Shown: positions 28,332-39,178 of the stretch, one piece after another
How positions within the stretch are numbered: position 1 is the stretch's first letter
How the letters are laid out: each line of letters begins with the position of its first letter
DNA from: Candidatus Bathyarchaeota archaeon
GTDB lineage: Archaea; Thermoproteota; Bathyarchaeia; 40CM-2-53-6
NCBI GenBank assembly: GCA_005888745.1
Contig: VBBS01000033.1
Location: 18,128-82,127 of the forward strand
Length of the DNA: 64,000 nucleotides
Direction: 5' to 3'
The notes under the pieces: model-generated
What the model was told of the DNA's origin: nothing
What the model saw: only the letters and a program-made list of their open reading frames with translations
Databases searched by the model: none
Made by a program: the position numbers and the translations under genes

Positions 28332-29264
28332 TTGCGCTTCAGCATTGTCGGTGCAGGCGCCATTGGCTGTCTATTCGGAGCGAGGCTAAAGCTGGCCGGT
28401 CACGATGTCACACTGATACATCAGGACTCGTTCATTGTCCAAGCAATCCGAAAAAATGGCGTTAGGCTCCAAGAGGTTAACGGAAGACTCTCCAGAGTTC
28501 GCGTGCCTGCTCGAAGGGGGCCAACCGAGCTACTTGGAACCGAGGTCCTAATCGTCGCTGTGAAAGCCTACGACACGAGAGAAGTCGCTGCGAGCTACGT
28601 CGGAATGGTAGAGCCTAAGACGACGGTGTTGAGCCTTCAAAATGGGATAGGTAACGTTGAAACATTACAATCTAGCTTCAAGAATGAGATTCTCGCAGGG
28701 TCGACCACGGAAGGAGCCCTCTCCCTTGGTCCCGGCTCCGTACTGCATACAGGGAAAGGTTTGACAGTCATTGGAGATCCGCGGAGAATAAACGAGGGCA
28801 CCTGCCTTCGCATCAAGATTGCCTTCGATAGTGCAGGGCTCAAGACAAGAACTAGTTCCAATATTCGAGGAGTGTTGTGGACGAAGGCTATAGTCAATGC
28901 CGCCATAAACCCGATCTCAAGTCTGACTAGACTCCCCAATGGCGCGCTAGCAAAGAACGCGGCAATTCGAGAGATCGCCCGCAAAGTGATGGCAGAGGGG
29001 ATATCGGTTAGCCGTGTCTCAGGGATCAGATTGGTTGGAGATCCGAGAAAACTATGGCAGAGAACCCTCTCTATGACTGGAGCCAACAAGTCTTCGATGC
29101 TTCAAGACATAGAGAGAGGAAAGATGACAGAAATTAGGCAATTGAACGGTGTTATTCTTTCGCAGGGAAAAAAGACACGGGTAAAGACCCCTGTCAACGA
29201 GATCCTGACAGGCCTGGTTCTGGGACTAGAAAAATCATACGAGCCGAGTACACTGAAGTCTTAG
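28332..29264 (+). CDS. panE: 2-dehydropantoate 2-reductase
   Basis: RFSIVGAGAIGCLFGARLKLAG; SLQNGIGNVE; TTG start. Confidence 0.92.
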   Translation: MRFSIVGAGAIGCLFGARLKLAGHDVTLIHQDSFIVQAIRKNGVRLQEVNGRLSRVRVPARRGPTELLGTEVLIVAVKAYDTREVAASYVGMVEPKTTVLSLQNGIGNVETLQSSFKNEILAGSTTEGALSLGPGSVLHTGKGLTVIGDPRRINEGTCLRIKIAFDSAGLKTRTSSNIRGVLWTKAIVNAAINPISSLTRLPNGALAKNAAIREIARKVMAEGISVSRVSGIRLVGDPRKLWQRTLSMTGANKSSMLQDIERGKMTEIRQLNGVILSQGKKTRVKTPVNEILTGLVLGLEKSYEPSTLKS

Positions 29265-29291
29265 GTTACCTCCCCGAGTTGGCCCGGGGTC

Positions 29292-30233
29292 TTAGTTCTG
29301 ACAGACCGCTTTCGTCTTTCCTGATTTCAAAGCCGTCTCGCATACCCGGATAGCTTCTATCGCGTCCTTCCCGGAAGGGATAGGGTCCAAGTCATTGCTT
29401 ACAGCTTTTATGAAGTACTCGAGCTCCAACCGTAGCGGCTCATCCCATCGAATGTGGGGTTTAGTCATTGTTTTCGAATTTTCAACCGTTAACTCTTGAG
29501 TTATGTAATCAAGATTAATCGTCGCCTCGCTTCCCGTAATTATGAGGGTGCGTACTTTGCGCGGAGTCAACCAGTTTGCGTCCAAGAAACCTGTAACGCC
29601 ACGACTGAACCGTAGCATGATTTCTGCGTAATCCTCAAACGAATGCTTCAATGAGCCGGTTTGAGCGTAGACTACGGAGACTTTGTCCTGCAGGAGGAAG
29701 CGCATGATGTCAATGTCATGTATCGCAGTGTCTTTGATCACCCCTACATCGCCGATTCTGACCGGCCAACGAGCCACTCGCCTCCCCGTAGCAATGATGA
29801 CTTCTCCCGCCGCCTTCCGATCGAGTAGCTCCTTCACAAATCGAACTCCAGGGTTGAAACGTTCAATGAATCCGACCATTAGCTTCAACCCCTTTTTTGA
29901 AGCCGCGGCGTCGAGTTTGCGCGCTTGTTCCTGATTGCCGGTCATAGGTTTCTCCACCAAGAGATTCTTTCCGGCTTCTAGAATTTGCATTCCAACTTGG
30001 AAGTGTGTGTGGGTAGGTGTTGCAACCGTCACGGCTTCCATTTCTGGAATCCTCAAGAATTCCCGAACGTTGGTATACCAGGGGACCGAATATTTCGATC
30101 CGACCTGTCTCGCTCGCTCGCGATTAGAGTCGCAGATTCCGATAAGATTGCATTTGGGACTCTGGCGCAGAACCCGTACTTGGTTTTCACCCCAGAATCC
30201 GGTCCCTACGACACCAGCGCCGACTCGTTTCAT
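29292..30233 (-). CDS. Gfo/Idh/MocA-family oxidoreductase
   Basis: GVVGTGFWGENQVRVL, VEKPMTGNQEQARKL. Confidence 0.9.
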   Translation of the reverse strand: MKRVGAGVVGTGFWGENQVRVLRQSPKCNLIGICDSNRERARQVGSKYSVPWYTNVREFLRIPEMEAVTVATPTHTHFQVGMQILEAGKNLLVEKPMTGNQEQARKLDAAASKKGLKLMVGFIERFNPGVRFVKELLDRKAAGEVIIATGRRVARWPVRIGDVGVIKDTAIHDIDIMRFLLQDKVSVVYAQTGSLKHSFEDYAEIMLRFSRGVTGFLDANWLTPRKVRTLIITGSEATINLDYITQELTVENSKTMTKPHIRWDEPLRLELEYFIKAVSNDLDPIPSGKDAIEAIRVCETALKSGKTKAVCQN

Positions 30234-31375
30234 GTCCCCGAGCTGCCTCTTCCAATCGAAGTATAGAAGAGGCCGGCTCTTTCCACATTTGAAGCTTCCA
30301 GAACCCTTGAGAGATCACATATCGCCCCTGGACGGCTCATTTCCGAGGCCAATTTCTGCGGACTTATTTCTCCAAAGTCGGACCTGTCCAGCGCGACCAG
30401 AGCGCAACTGGTTTTTGAGGCAGCTCGCAACGGTGTGTTCTCTATCCTAACGCCGTCGCCTAGGACTCCGGCTTCGAACCACCTATTGTCTCTGCCTGGA
30501 TACACTGAAAGTATCGCACCTCGCCTTTCAAGCGTCCGGATGATTGGAGGAGCAGTGGGTTTCGGTTCTCGGGGAGATTCCAGACCACTGAAACCCAAGA
30601 TTGCAATTCTTGTATGGCGGAAACGTTTTCCGCAAAGAGACAAGGCATTCTTGAGCAAAGCTATCACTTTTTGCTCTCCAGCCTCGTTGATCCGTCGAGC
30701 TGCTCTAACTATCCCGATGCTTCCCCGCGCACCCATGCTGCCGATGACGATGTTGCTTGCAATTGCATCTCTGGCCACGAAGTTCCTCGGGATCCCCAAG
30801 TTGTCGGTTCCGGATTGTCTGCAGAGATTTAGGGCCTCGGAATAGTCCACATCATCGGTTTCACACAAACTTGCCAGTTCGAACTCCAACGCTCGCAGGA
30901 CATCTCGATATATTGGTCCGAATAGTCCGGCCGCCTCAGTGGCGCTGAGCTTTGTGCTGGTACTAATGGAGGGGAATATTGAGAGAAAAATTTCCTGCGC
31001 TATAGAGGGTGGGCTTGACTCGGTTCCTGCGATGAGCTTCGGTTTCTCTTTGAATTTCTGAAGCGTCTCACCTCCCCAAAATAAGGGCATGTAGCTCAGT
31101 TGTACGTCTCTGCCAACCGTATGGCCGCTGTGTTTTTCGATCATTTCTCGAAGAGTTGTACTAGTAAAGTTCGGGGGACACAACCCTGTAAACGTGAGGC
31201 TTGCCCCCTGAGGGAGAACCCTGCAAATGGTCCGAGTGGTTCTCTCAAGCTCACTAAGCTCCCTTTGACTTACGGCGTGTCCAGTTAGGATAACAACCGA
31301 CGGTGGATTTGTCGACAGTTCCTCGACGCTAGAGAGGAGGGTGGTAGTTCCAGCCTTCCGGTGAATTCCGAGCAA
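30230..31375 (-). CDS. divergent UDP-sugar dehydrogenase-like protein (N-terminus probably extends to about 31530-31615)
   Basis: TEAAGLFGPIYRDVLRALEFELASLCETDDVDYSEALNLC central-domain motif; same-frame upstream KVAIVGNQPEALLLSTLFAESGQSNLLVGQFDEARR. Confidence 0.65.
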   Translation of the reverse strand: MLGIHRKAGTTTLLSSVEELSTNPPSVVILTGHAVSQRELSELERTTRTICRVLPQGASLTFTGLCPPNFTSTTLREMIEKHSGHTVGRDVQLSYMPLFWGGETLQKFKEKPKLIAGTESSPPSIAQEIFLSIFPSISTSTKLSATEAAGLFGPIYRDVLRALEFELASLCETDDVDYSEALNLCRQSGTDNLGIPRNFVARDAIASNIVIGSMGARGSIGIVRAARRINEAGEQKVIALLKNALSLCGKRFRHTRIAILGFSGLESPREPKPTAPPIIRTLERRGAILSVYPGRDNRWFEAGVLGDGVRIENTPLRAASKTSCALVALDRSDFGEISPQKLASEMSRPGAICDLSRVLEASNVERAGLFYTSIGRGSSGT

Positions 31376-31788
31376 CCATCTCGCCTCGCCCAGCCCATCG
31401 GTTTCCGTTCTCCTCCTAGCTTCGTCGAATTGCCCTACGAGGAGGTTGGATTGTCCAGACTCAGCAAAAAGCGTTGAAAGCAGGAGTGCTTCCGGTTGGT
31501 TCCCGACGATTGCGACCTTGGATTCGGAAAGTTGATTGTTCGTTCGAGACCACCCATAATTTTGCCGGAGTCGGTAATCCTTGCATGTGAGGGTTAACGA
31601 ATTGATACGAATCCGTTACAATATTACCGGTCGGACAAAGGGAAGTTGTCATCCTCACGAGATGGCGGCAATAGCCAGTTAACACGAATGGTATTGGTCC
31701 TCCTCATGGAAATAGTTAGAGGCTCAGATTATTTGCATCTTTTATCTACTTGTCGTTTGGTCTTCGGTGACTGCTCGGAAAATAGACT

Positions 31789-32871
31789 ATGAAAGTCTGG
31801 ATTGAGATTCTCACACCGAAACAGGCACTGTTCTTTGAGCCGTTATACCACGCGCTTAGGCGGAATGGACATGAGGCGTTGATCACAACCCGGGTCTACC
31901 GTGAAGCCGAACAAACTCTCGAGCTGAAGAAACTGCGATTCTCTGTGGTGGGACGCCACGGCGGGGGAACGGCATTCGGAAAACTAATCGCGAGCGCTGA
32001 GAGAATTACAAAGCTTGCGAACCTGATTCAAAAATGGAAGCCGAGCGTGGCCGTCTCCTTCTCATCAGTCGAGGCATCTCGGGTCGCATTCGGCCTTGGA
32101 ATTCCACAAGTTGCGGCCAACGACTCGCCACACTCGTGGATGGTAGCCAGGTTGACAATTCCTCTTACAACTTTCCTATGCTGTCCATGGATCATCGGTC
32201 GATCCGTTTGGAAAGAGTTCGGCGGACCCATGAGGAAAGTCATCCTTTACAGGGCCTTAGACCCAGCGGCTTGGCTCAAACGTCATCATCCCAAAGGCGA
32301 GGTTCTAAGACAATTGGACTTGAAGAGGGATCGGCCAATTGTTGTTTTCCGAACAGAAGAAGCATTCGCATCCTATCTCATGGGGAAAGCCAGTGACAAG
32401 GAGCCTGTCGTTGCACCGATCATCGATGAGCTGTTGAGGAGGCGATTGGACTGCCAAGTGGTCGTCTCGACACGGTACGGAATGCAAGCTCCTGTGATAA
32501 AAAAGCGGTTCGGCGAAAGGGTTACCGTAGTTGACAGGATCATTGATGCGACTAGCTTGCTTTCACATTCGTCGGCGTTTGTTGGATCAGGGGGCACGAT
32601 GACTGTTGAGGCTGCGCTCCTTGGCATTCCATCAATTTCTTGCTTTCCAGGGCCCAAACCCCTCTACATCCAGTATCTAGAGCGCCTCGGTCTGGTCGAG
32701 ACTATTAGGTCTCCTCGGGAGATCTCCACCAGGGTTCATAGAATACTAACCGACCCGGAAGCGTTTGAAAGCCAGTCGAGAAGGGGAAAACAACTTCTAA
32801 TCAATATGGAGGACCCCGTCGCCAAGATTCTTAGCACGGTAGAGCGAGCAGGGAAGCAGAGAACACGTTGA
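31789..32871 (+). CDS. DUF354-like glycosyltransferase/epimerase-fold protein
   Basis: MKVWIEILTPKQALFFEPLYHALRRNGHEALITTR, SGGTMTVEAALLGIPSIS. Confidence 0.8.
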   Translation: MKVWIEILTPKQALFFEPLYHALRRNGHEALITTRVYREAEQTLELKKLRFSVVGRHGGGTAFGKLIASAERITKLANLIQKWKPSVAVSFSSVEASRVAFGLGIPQVAANDSPHSWMVARLTIPLTTFLCCPWIIGRSVWKEFGGPMRKVILYRALDPAAWLKRHHPKGEVLRQLDLKRDRPIVVFRTEEAFASYLMGKASDKEPVVAPIIDELLRRRLDCQVVVSTRYGMQAPVIKKRFGERVTVVDRIIDATSLLSHSSAFVGSGGTMTVEAALLGIPSISCFPGPKPLYIQYLERLGLVETIRSPREISTRVHRILTDPEAFESQSRRGKQLLINMEDPVAKILSTVERAGKQRTR

Positions 32872-34226
32872 ACGGAAATACCGCTGTCTTGCTGGATAAG
32901 ATAAGGTCGAAGACCGCGAAAGTGTGTGTTGTCGGCCTGGGTTATGTCGGTGTTCCACTCGCAGTCGCTTCTGCCCAAGCGGGCTTTGGCGTAACCGGTG
33001 TCGATGTAGAAAAAGACAAGGTAGCCATGATCAACGAGGGTACATGCTATGTCGAAGATGCTTATAGCGAGAAACATCTACCGGAGCTTGTAAGGGCCAG
33101 ATCGATCAGTGCTACGGCGAACCTGTCCGAGGGGGCCAAAGCCTCCGATATCGTCATCGTATGTGTGCCAACTCCCCTCAACGGCAAGGGCGAGCCGGAC
33201 CTGTCATTTCTCCGATCGGTCGCAAAGAACTTGTCGAAGAACCTCACAGGATTCAAGCTCGTCATCGTTGAGAGTACCAGTTTTCCAGGGACCACTACAG
33301 ACATATTCCAACCCCTGCTAGAACGAGACGGAAAGAAACCTGATAGTGATTTCGCCCTCGTCTATTCCCCCGAACGAATAGACTACGGTAATGCAAAGTT
33401 CGGGGTCAGAAACATTCCAAAAGTCGTAGGAGGGATCAACGACGAATCAACCCAACTTGGCGCTGAATTCTACAAGGCGATATTGGACGCGCCTGTTGTC
33501 ACGGTTGGAAACCCTTCAGTGGCCGAGGCAACAAAGATGCTTGAGAACATATTCCGCTACGTGAACATCGCGTTGGTAAACGAGCTGGCCGTCCTTCATG
33601 AGACTCTAGGAGTTGACTTTATCGAAGCGATCAATGCAGCGGCGACGAAACCATTTGGATTCATGCCACACTATCCCGGTCCAGGAGTTGGCGGTCACTG
33701 CATTCCCAAGGACCCGTTCTATCTCGCCTTCAAAGCAAAACAGGTCGGATTCGCGCTGCGCTTGGTATCCGCATCCAAGGCCGTTAACAAAATGATGCCC
33801 GTCCACACCATTGAACGGTTGACTACCACACTGAAAACCACCAAAAAGAATCTATCAGACTCTACGGTAACCATCTGGGGCTTAGCATACAAGGGCGAGG
33901 TCAAAGATACCCGAAGAAGCCCGACCTTAGAGCTCCTTAAACTGCTCAAACAATCCCGAGCAAAGATTCGGGTCTTCGACCCCTACGCTCCACGTGTGAC
34001 CGTGGGAGGGAAAGTCTACGAATCCAGTAGCTCCGAAACCGAATCAGTCCGAGACGCGGACGCGCTCATCATAGCAACAGCACACAATTCGTTTCGAAGT
34101 GTCGACCTCTCGAAAATAAGCCCGCTCATGCGGGATCGTCCTATCCTGTACGATACAAGAAACCTGCGAAACAGGAGAGAGTGCGAAGAGGCCGGATTTA
34201 CATACCTTGCAACAGGACGACCGTAG
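32868..34226 (+). CDS. UDP-sugar dehydrogenase (UDP-ManNAc/UDP-Glc type)
   Basis: VCVVGLGYVGVPLAVASAQAGFGVTGVD, PGPGVGGHCIPKDP. Confidence 0.93.
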   Translation: MNGNTAVLLDKIRSKTAKVCVVGLGYVGVPLAVASAQAGFGVTGVDVEKDKVAMINEGTCYVEDAYSEKHLPELVRARSISATANLSEGAKASDIVIVCVPTPLNGKGEPDLSFLRSVAKNLSKNLTGFKLVIVESTSFPGTTTDIFQPLLERDGKKPDSDFALVYSPERIDYGNAKFGVRNIPKVVGGINDESTQLGAEFYKAILDAPVVTVGNPSVAEATKMLENIFRYVNIALVNELAVLHETLGVDFIEAINAAATKPFGFMPHYPGPGVGGHCIPKDPFYLAFKAKQVGFALRLVSASKAVNKMMPVHTIERLTTTLKTTKKNLSDSTVTIWGLAYKGEVKDTRRSPTLELLKLLKQSRAKIRVFDPYAPRVTVGGKVYESSSSETESVRDADALIIATAHNSFRSVDLSKISPLMRDRPILYDTRNLRNRRECEEAGFTYLATGRP

Positions 34227-34302
34227 AATCGCTGTCCATCGGTCGCAGGCATAGTTACCCTTATCCGGGAAAGCCTAGCCCCTCAGAGTCTGAGGAATTG
34301 CG

Positions 34303-34581
34303 TTGAAGAGACGGCTGATGGATATCCTCGCTTGTCCGATCGACAAGCACTACCCCCTCGACTTGCACGTCTTCGAGGAGAAAGACGAGATCGTCGAAGG
34401 ACTGCTTGTGTGTTCCGAGTGCGGCCGCTGGTATCCAATTATCGACGAGATACCCCAACTCCTCCCCGACGATTTACGGGAGCAAAGAGACGAACTATCC
34501 TGGCTAAGCAAGTGGAAAGAAAACGTCCCGCCTCAAGTGTTGAAGGAAGGTAAACCCTTCAATCTCCAATTGTCACGCTGA
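34303..34581 (+). CDS. Trm112-like protein
   Basis: LMDILACPIDKHYPLDL...GLLVCSECGRWYPIIDEIPQLLPDDLR. Confidence 0.85.
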   Translation: MKRRLMDILACPIDKHYPLDLHVFEEKDEIVEGLLVCSECGRWYPIIDEIPQLLPDDLREQRDELSWLSKWKENVPPQVLKEGKPFNLQLSR

Positions 34582-35373
34582 AGAAACCGATTCCGTCCGT
34601 ATGGGGACTTCCGGGAGGTCGTACCAACGCTTCTTCTCCCCAACCTTGTCACGCAACTTCCACTTGAACGACTTCGGAACCGTCTGAATCGTGTGAAGAA
34701 GCTTGTTGATACGGCTTTCGAGGATCTGTTTAGCTTCTGCTTCTAGCTCGTATTTCGACAGGAAGGTTAGAACTTTCCCCAACGTCAGCGAGATAGTCTT
34801 ACACAAGCCCCAATCGTCCGCACACAGGCGCGAGACATAACCGGCATCAATTACTTCCTTATCTCCGGGCGCAATTTGATCGATTACATCGTGGTCCTTC
34901 AGAATCGCAATTAGATCTCGGATATCCTTCTCATTAACTTCTACAACCTGGAGTTTCGTCATCAACAAGTCGGAGATGGGGATAGTATAGTCATCAAGAG
35001 AGAGCCTCTCTCCGAGATGAAGAATATGGCACATTCTAAAAACATCTAAGAAAATGTCCACGACCCTCTGATTCTTTGCGTCTTCAAAGATCAACCTAGT
35101 GACGCCATGGAGCGCGTTGAACCTTTGGTTAGGCTCATAGCCAAGATCCAAGAAGAGTCTCCTGATTTCTCGACCTTGTTTACCCCTTCCAAAGAAATCC
35201 AAGTCAGGATAGGATCTCTGGAGTGACCTGTGAGTTGCGCTTGGACAACGATACTTTACTGCAACTCCACCGAAGAGCCGAAGAATGATCCCTCTTCCCT
35301 TTGCCTCGTCCAATACTCGTTTCGCTTCGTCAGATATTGCTGATTGCATGAGTAGGTAGCTTCTTCCACCCAA
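34573..35373 (-). CDS. nucleotidyltransferase-fold protein
   Basis: RLFGGVAVKYRCPSATHRSLQRSYPDLDFFGRG. Confidence 0.65.
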   Translation of the reverse strand: MGGRSYLLMQSAISDEAKRVLDEAKGRGIILRLFGGVAVKYRCPSATHRSLQRSYPDLDFFGRGKQGREIRRLFLDLGYEPNQRFNALHGVTRLIFEDAKNQRVVDIFLDVFRMCHILHLGERLSLDDYTIPISDLLMTKLQVVEVNEKDIRDLIAILKDHDVIDQIAPGDKEVIDAGYVSRLCADDWGLCKTISLTLGKVLTFLSKYELEAEAKQILESRINKLLHTIQTVPKSFKWKLRDKVGEKKRWYDLPEVPIRTESVSSA

Positions 35374-35478
35374 GCGCAGAAGGGTCTCGCTTCGTACTTA
35401 ACTTTCGTATAACCCGAGATACTACGCCAACAATTACCCTAGAGGATTTAAGGGATCAAAGATCTCCCTTTCTCGGGT

Positions 35479-36382
35479 TTGCCCAAGACCAGAATAATCT
35501 TCTCCTCGGACTTTCATGGAAGCGACGTAGTTTGGAGAAAGTTCCTGAACTCCGCGTCCATGTTCAAAGCAAATGTCTTGTTGATGGGAGGAGACATGAC
35601 GAGCAAGGTGATGGTTCCCATCGTACGAGAGCCTGAAGGAGGTTACACAGCCAACTTTCTAGGCAAACAGGTGAAGATTTCGGAGGAACCTCCCCTACGT
35701 TTGCTCTAAGGCTGAAGTCGAAAAGCTAAGCCAAGATCAGGAGTACGTCGAGAAGGTCTTCGAGGATCTGGAAGTGGAGATGGTAAGAGACTGGCTGTCT
35801 CTAATCCCAAAAAAAGCCCCAGATGCAAAAGTGATCATACACCCAGGGAACGATGACAAGTTCGTTCTCGACGACGTTCTAAGGGGTTCTCCAAACGTAG
35901 TTTTTGCAGAGGAGTCAGTCGTCCATTTCGACGATTTCCACGAAGCCGCATGCGTTGGTTGGTCAAACCCAACTCCGTGGCACAGCCCACGAGAGTGCAC
36001 TGAAGAACAACTCTTGGAAAAATTAGAGAAGACCGTGTCGCAACTGAAGTCCATCAAGACATCATGCTTCTGCTTCCACGTGCCCCCATATAATTCCACC
36101 ATCGACATGGCTCCGAAACTTGACGCGACCTTCAGGCCGGTCTATGAAGGAGGACGACCCGCGTTCGTACCAGTTGGATCCACGTCTGTAAGGAAGATGA
36201 TCGAGAAGTATGAACCACTCCTCGGGCTCCACGGTCACATACATGAGAGTCCAGGATTGGTAAAAATCGGAAGGACCCAGTGTATCAATCCGGGAAGCGA
36301 GTATTCAGAGGGCATTCTTCGGGCTTATGTAATAGAACTGGAGAATGGAAAGGTTAAGCGGCTTCAACGGCTCGAGGGCTAA
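35479..36382 (+). pseudogene. metallophosphoesterase split by one frameshift
   Basis: MPKTRIIFSSDFHGSDVVW...LLMGGDMTSK (35479..35709) and HPGNDD...GLHGHIHES (35774..36382) are halves of one calcineurin-like fold in different frames. Confidence 0.75.
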
Positions 36383-36818
36383 CCCGTTGCGACTTTTCTG
36401 TTTCAAGAAATCCCTGCACTCGGTCTCGAATCTTTTGTGGCCTTACATTCGTCCTGGAAATCGGCAAGTCAAGATGGTCCCCATCGATTGACTTGTAGAG
36501 TCTCAGGTTAGGCCTTCCGTATCGATCTATGATGATGGATACGAATCTGTAGCTACGCCAAAAGCCAGTCGCAATTTCTTTCGACCCCTTAACAACGCTG
36601 AAACTCTGGGAATCGAATGCAATCAGGGTGTGAGACCATCTAAGATAAATCGCTCGGCCAATGGAGAATCCTATCGGAAAGGCGGTACTGAGGAAGACCA
36701 ACCGGGAGGGCGTTCCGGAAAGGCCGTAGGCTTGAAGAAGATTATTGATGACGATTGCGGAGAGAAGGACAAAAGGCATGCTGTAGGAGACCACCACCGA
36801 AACTTGGGTTTTCGTCAA
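36354..36818 (-). CDS. hypothetical membrane protein
   Basis: 154 aa with two TM segments. Confidence 0.5.
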   Translation of the reverse strand: MTKTQVSVVVSYSMPFVLLSAIVINNLLQAYGLSGTPSRLVFLSTAFPIGFSIGRAIYLRWSHTLIAFDSQSFSVVKGSKEIATGFWRSYRFVSIIIDRYGRPNLRLYKSIDGDHLDLPISRTNVRPQKIRDRVQGFLETEKSQRVSPRAVEAA

Positions 36819-37345
36819 ACGTTCCGAGTCTCTTCCCCTCCAAGCGACTTGCTTAGCCGTAGATGTTTCTCGATGCTTTTTCCAATCTGATTGTTGCTCA
36901 GGACGATTTGTTTCGATGATGTGCTTGCTACTGCGAGACCTAATTCTCTTTTGTCATAACGCGACACATAGGAAGCGATCGATGGCTGAATGTTTTTCCT
37001 TGAAAACACAATGAGCCAAGCCCATTGGAGTTCGTTGTCCTTGGAGATTCTTGTGATTTGGTCGATTCTATTCCTAAGCGTTTCCAAGCCTATGATACGA
37101 TCTTCCTCATCGACGCAGAAGAGGGCAACTGAGTAGTTTGGTAGCACGGTCCATGCAAAGAATCTCGATATCAAGAATCCGGAATTTCTAGTTCTACCTC
37201 TCGCATAAAGTGAGAAGATCGTACCATCATCAGTCCGATAATCTCTGAAGAATTCTGTTAGGTCCGCTATCCACCTTGCCCTGCCTCGAATAAGTCCCCG
37301 TTCAAAGGCATCTACCGGTAGCGGATCTTCTTCAACAGCGCGCAT
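36815..37345 (-). CDS. hypothetical protein
   Basis: 176 aa ORF overlapping the downstream ORF by 4 nt. Confidence 0.5.
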   Translation of the reverse strand: MRAVEEDPLPVDAFERGLIRGRARWIADLTEFFRDYRTDDGTIFSLYARGRTRNSGFLISRFFAWTVLPNYSVALFCVDEEDRIIGLETLRNRIDQITRISKDNELQWAWLIVFSRKNIQPSIASYVSRYDKRELGLAVASTSSKQIVLSNNQIGKSIEKHLRLSKSLGGEETRNV

Positions 37346-37441
37346 GCCGTAAGCACGTTAGTGCGGTGAAATAAGTCGATCGGTCTCGGATCAAATTATC
37401 GTCCTGCGAGCGCAGACTTGCAGAAGGAGGCCTGTAGTCTC

Positions 37442-39178
37442 CTACTCGGGCGGGATCTGAGCGAAGATAGTTGAGTAGTTTATGCCCCGCCTCATTCTGT
37501 GAGCATAGAATACAACAACTCCGATTGCGGCAACGATGACCGTGAATACGATCGCGTAAGTGTCTGGGGTCGCTTGTGAGAGTTCGAAATCGCCATACTT
37601 TGCAAACACGAAGATATAGTCCACAGTTAGGTTTGCTACGAAACCAAGAACTCCCAAGAGGACCATTCCCCATTTGCCTCCTGGCTTGTAGGGCGCGGTG
37701 TCAAAAATCTGCCTCCGACTGGCCCTTAACGGGAGAATCACTAGGGAGAGAGTGAAGAGCGTAAAGAACAACGAGTCGTAAAAGTCTGTGATGGCCACCC
37801 CGCCGCTACTACTGAGGATCTGCCCGAGCAAAACATTACCTCCCAAGTTCCAGCTACCGGTCCCGGCGTCTACGATTCCCGACTCGGAGAAACAACCCAA
37901 TATACCCACGATCCCGGTTATGATGACGGCATTTATCGGAGAATGGAATCGGTCATTAATGTTCGCAAGCGGGGCGGGAAGCACACGGTCGAATGACATA
38001 GCGAAGAGTATTCTCGAGGCTGTAAGAATGAAGGGAGGAATGTCGTTTGCAATCCAGAAGACTCCGAAGACTACCAGCAAGAAGTTGGCCGAACCCAAGT
38101 TGATCCCGCTTCCGGTCAGTCCCGCAACAGTGGTAGTCCAGAGCTTCACATTTGGCAGGCCTGCCTTGACAAGGTCTCCTCCTCCATAAGAGAGGTAGCT
38201 CCATGCGGAGAGAAGGGAATACGTGTTCCCGCTAGTTGTCGTAACGGTTGCGAGTCCTTTGATTGAGTCAGCAGCCACAACGGAAATGCTGACGTAAAGG
38301 GCGATTATCAGTACCGAAGCGAGTACGAGAGTTTTTGGGAGAGATTTGTTGGCCTGCTTGATTTCTCCTGCGACGAATGTTGAAGCTGCATACCCAATGT
38401 ATGCAAAATATGCCCCCACCAGGGCGGTAGAAACAGCTCCCCAGTATCCCCCGGCCGAGGACCCGGCTGCATCCAGCCCCTGAGTCAAGGCACCGTTAAC
38501 GTAGTCAAGCGGGGCGTGACCTAAGACATTGGTCATTCCTTGGGTGACGGTGGTCGAGTTCGCTTGGCTCAGTAGACCGAACACGTAAAATGTTAGGATC
38601 GAAGGAACCCAGAACATTGCCTGAAGTAAAAGGCCCGTTAGTTTTACCCCAAAGATACCAATTACCGTAAACACGAGGACTAGTACGAGACCTCCTGAGA
38701 AGAGGGTGATATCATTAATGTTAGAGCCGAAAGCGTTCGCGCCAAGCGGGAAAGGCCCGAAGGCGACTGGGCCCATTATCTGGAAGATCCCCTCAAAGAC
38801 CGCGACAGCTATAATCCCAAAGGACCATGCAATGCTCAGAAACTCAAGCCATGCACCCAGGAACCCCCAAACTGGCCCGATGATTCTTGAAATGACGACG
38901 TAGCCACCTCCTGACCTAGGCATCGCCGAAGATAAGACCGAAACCGCTAGGACTGAAAGAAGGATTGCAATTCCGCCAAGAATGAAGGCCATCGTCATAG
39001 GGGGGATCCCCGCGAGATACTGGTTCTCCGGAAGTGGAGCTCTTCCTGTATATTGGAAGACCCTTTTCTGCCAACCCAAACCGATCGTGTTCGCCATCAC
39101 GATGATAATAGCAGTAATTGCCCCTATTTCGCGGACAAGTCCTGTTGCCTTTCGGACGAATAACTTCTCTTCTGCCAA
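37442..39178 (-). CDS. APC-family amino acid permease
   Basis: VREIGAITAIIIVMANTIGLGW, 12 or more TM segments. Confidence 0.88.
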   Translation of the reverse strand: MAEEKLFVRKATGLVREIGAITAIIIVMANTIGLGWQKRVFQYTGRAPLPENQYLAGIPPMTMAFILGGIAILLSVLAVSVLSSAMPRSGGGYVVISRIIGPVWGFLGAWLEFLSIAWSFGIIAVAVFEGIFQIMGPVAFGPFPLGANAFGSNINDITLFSGGLVLVLVFTVIGIFGVKLTGLLLQAMFWVPSILTFYVFGLLSQANSTTVTQGMTNVLGHAPLDYVNGALTQGLDAAGSSAGGYWGAVSTALVGAYFAYIGYAASTFVAGEIKQANKSLPKTLVLASVLIIALYVSISVVAADSIKGLATVTTTSGNTYSLLSAWSYLSYGGGDLVKAGLPNVKLWTTTVAGLTGSGINLGSANFLLVVFGVFWIANDIPPFILTASRILFAMSFDRVLPAPLANINDRFHSPINAVIITGIVGILGCFSESGIVDAGTGSWNLGGNVLLGQILSSSGGVAITDFYDSLFFTLFTLSLVILPLRASRRQIFDTAPYKPGGKWGMVLLGVLGFVANLTVDYIFVFAKYGDFELSQATPDTYAIVFTVIVAAIGVVVFYAHRMRRGINYSTIFAQIPPE

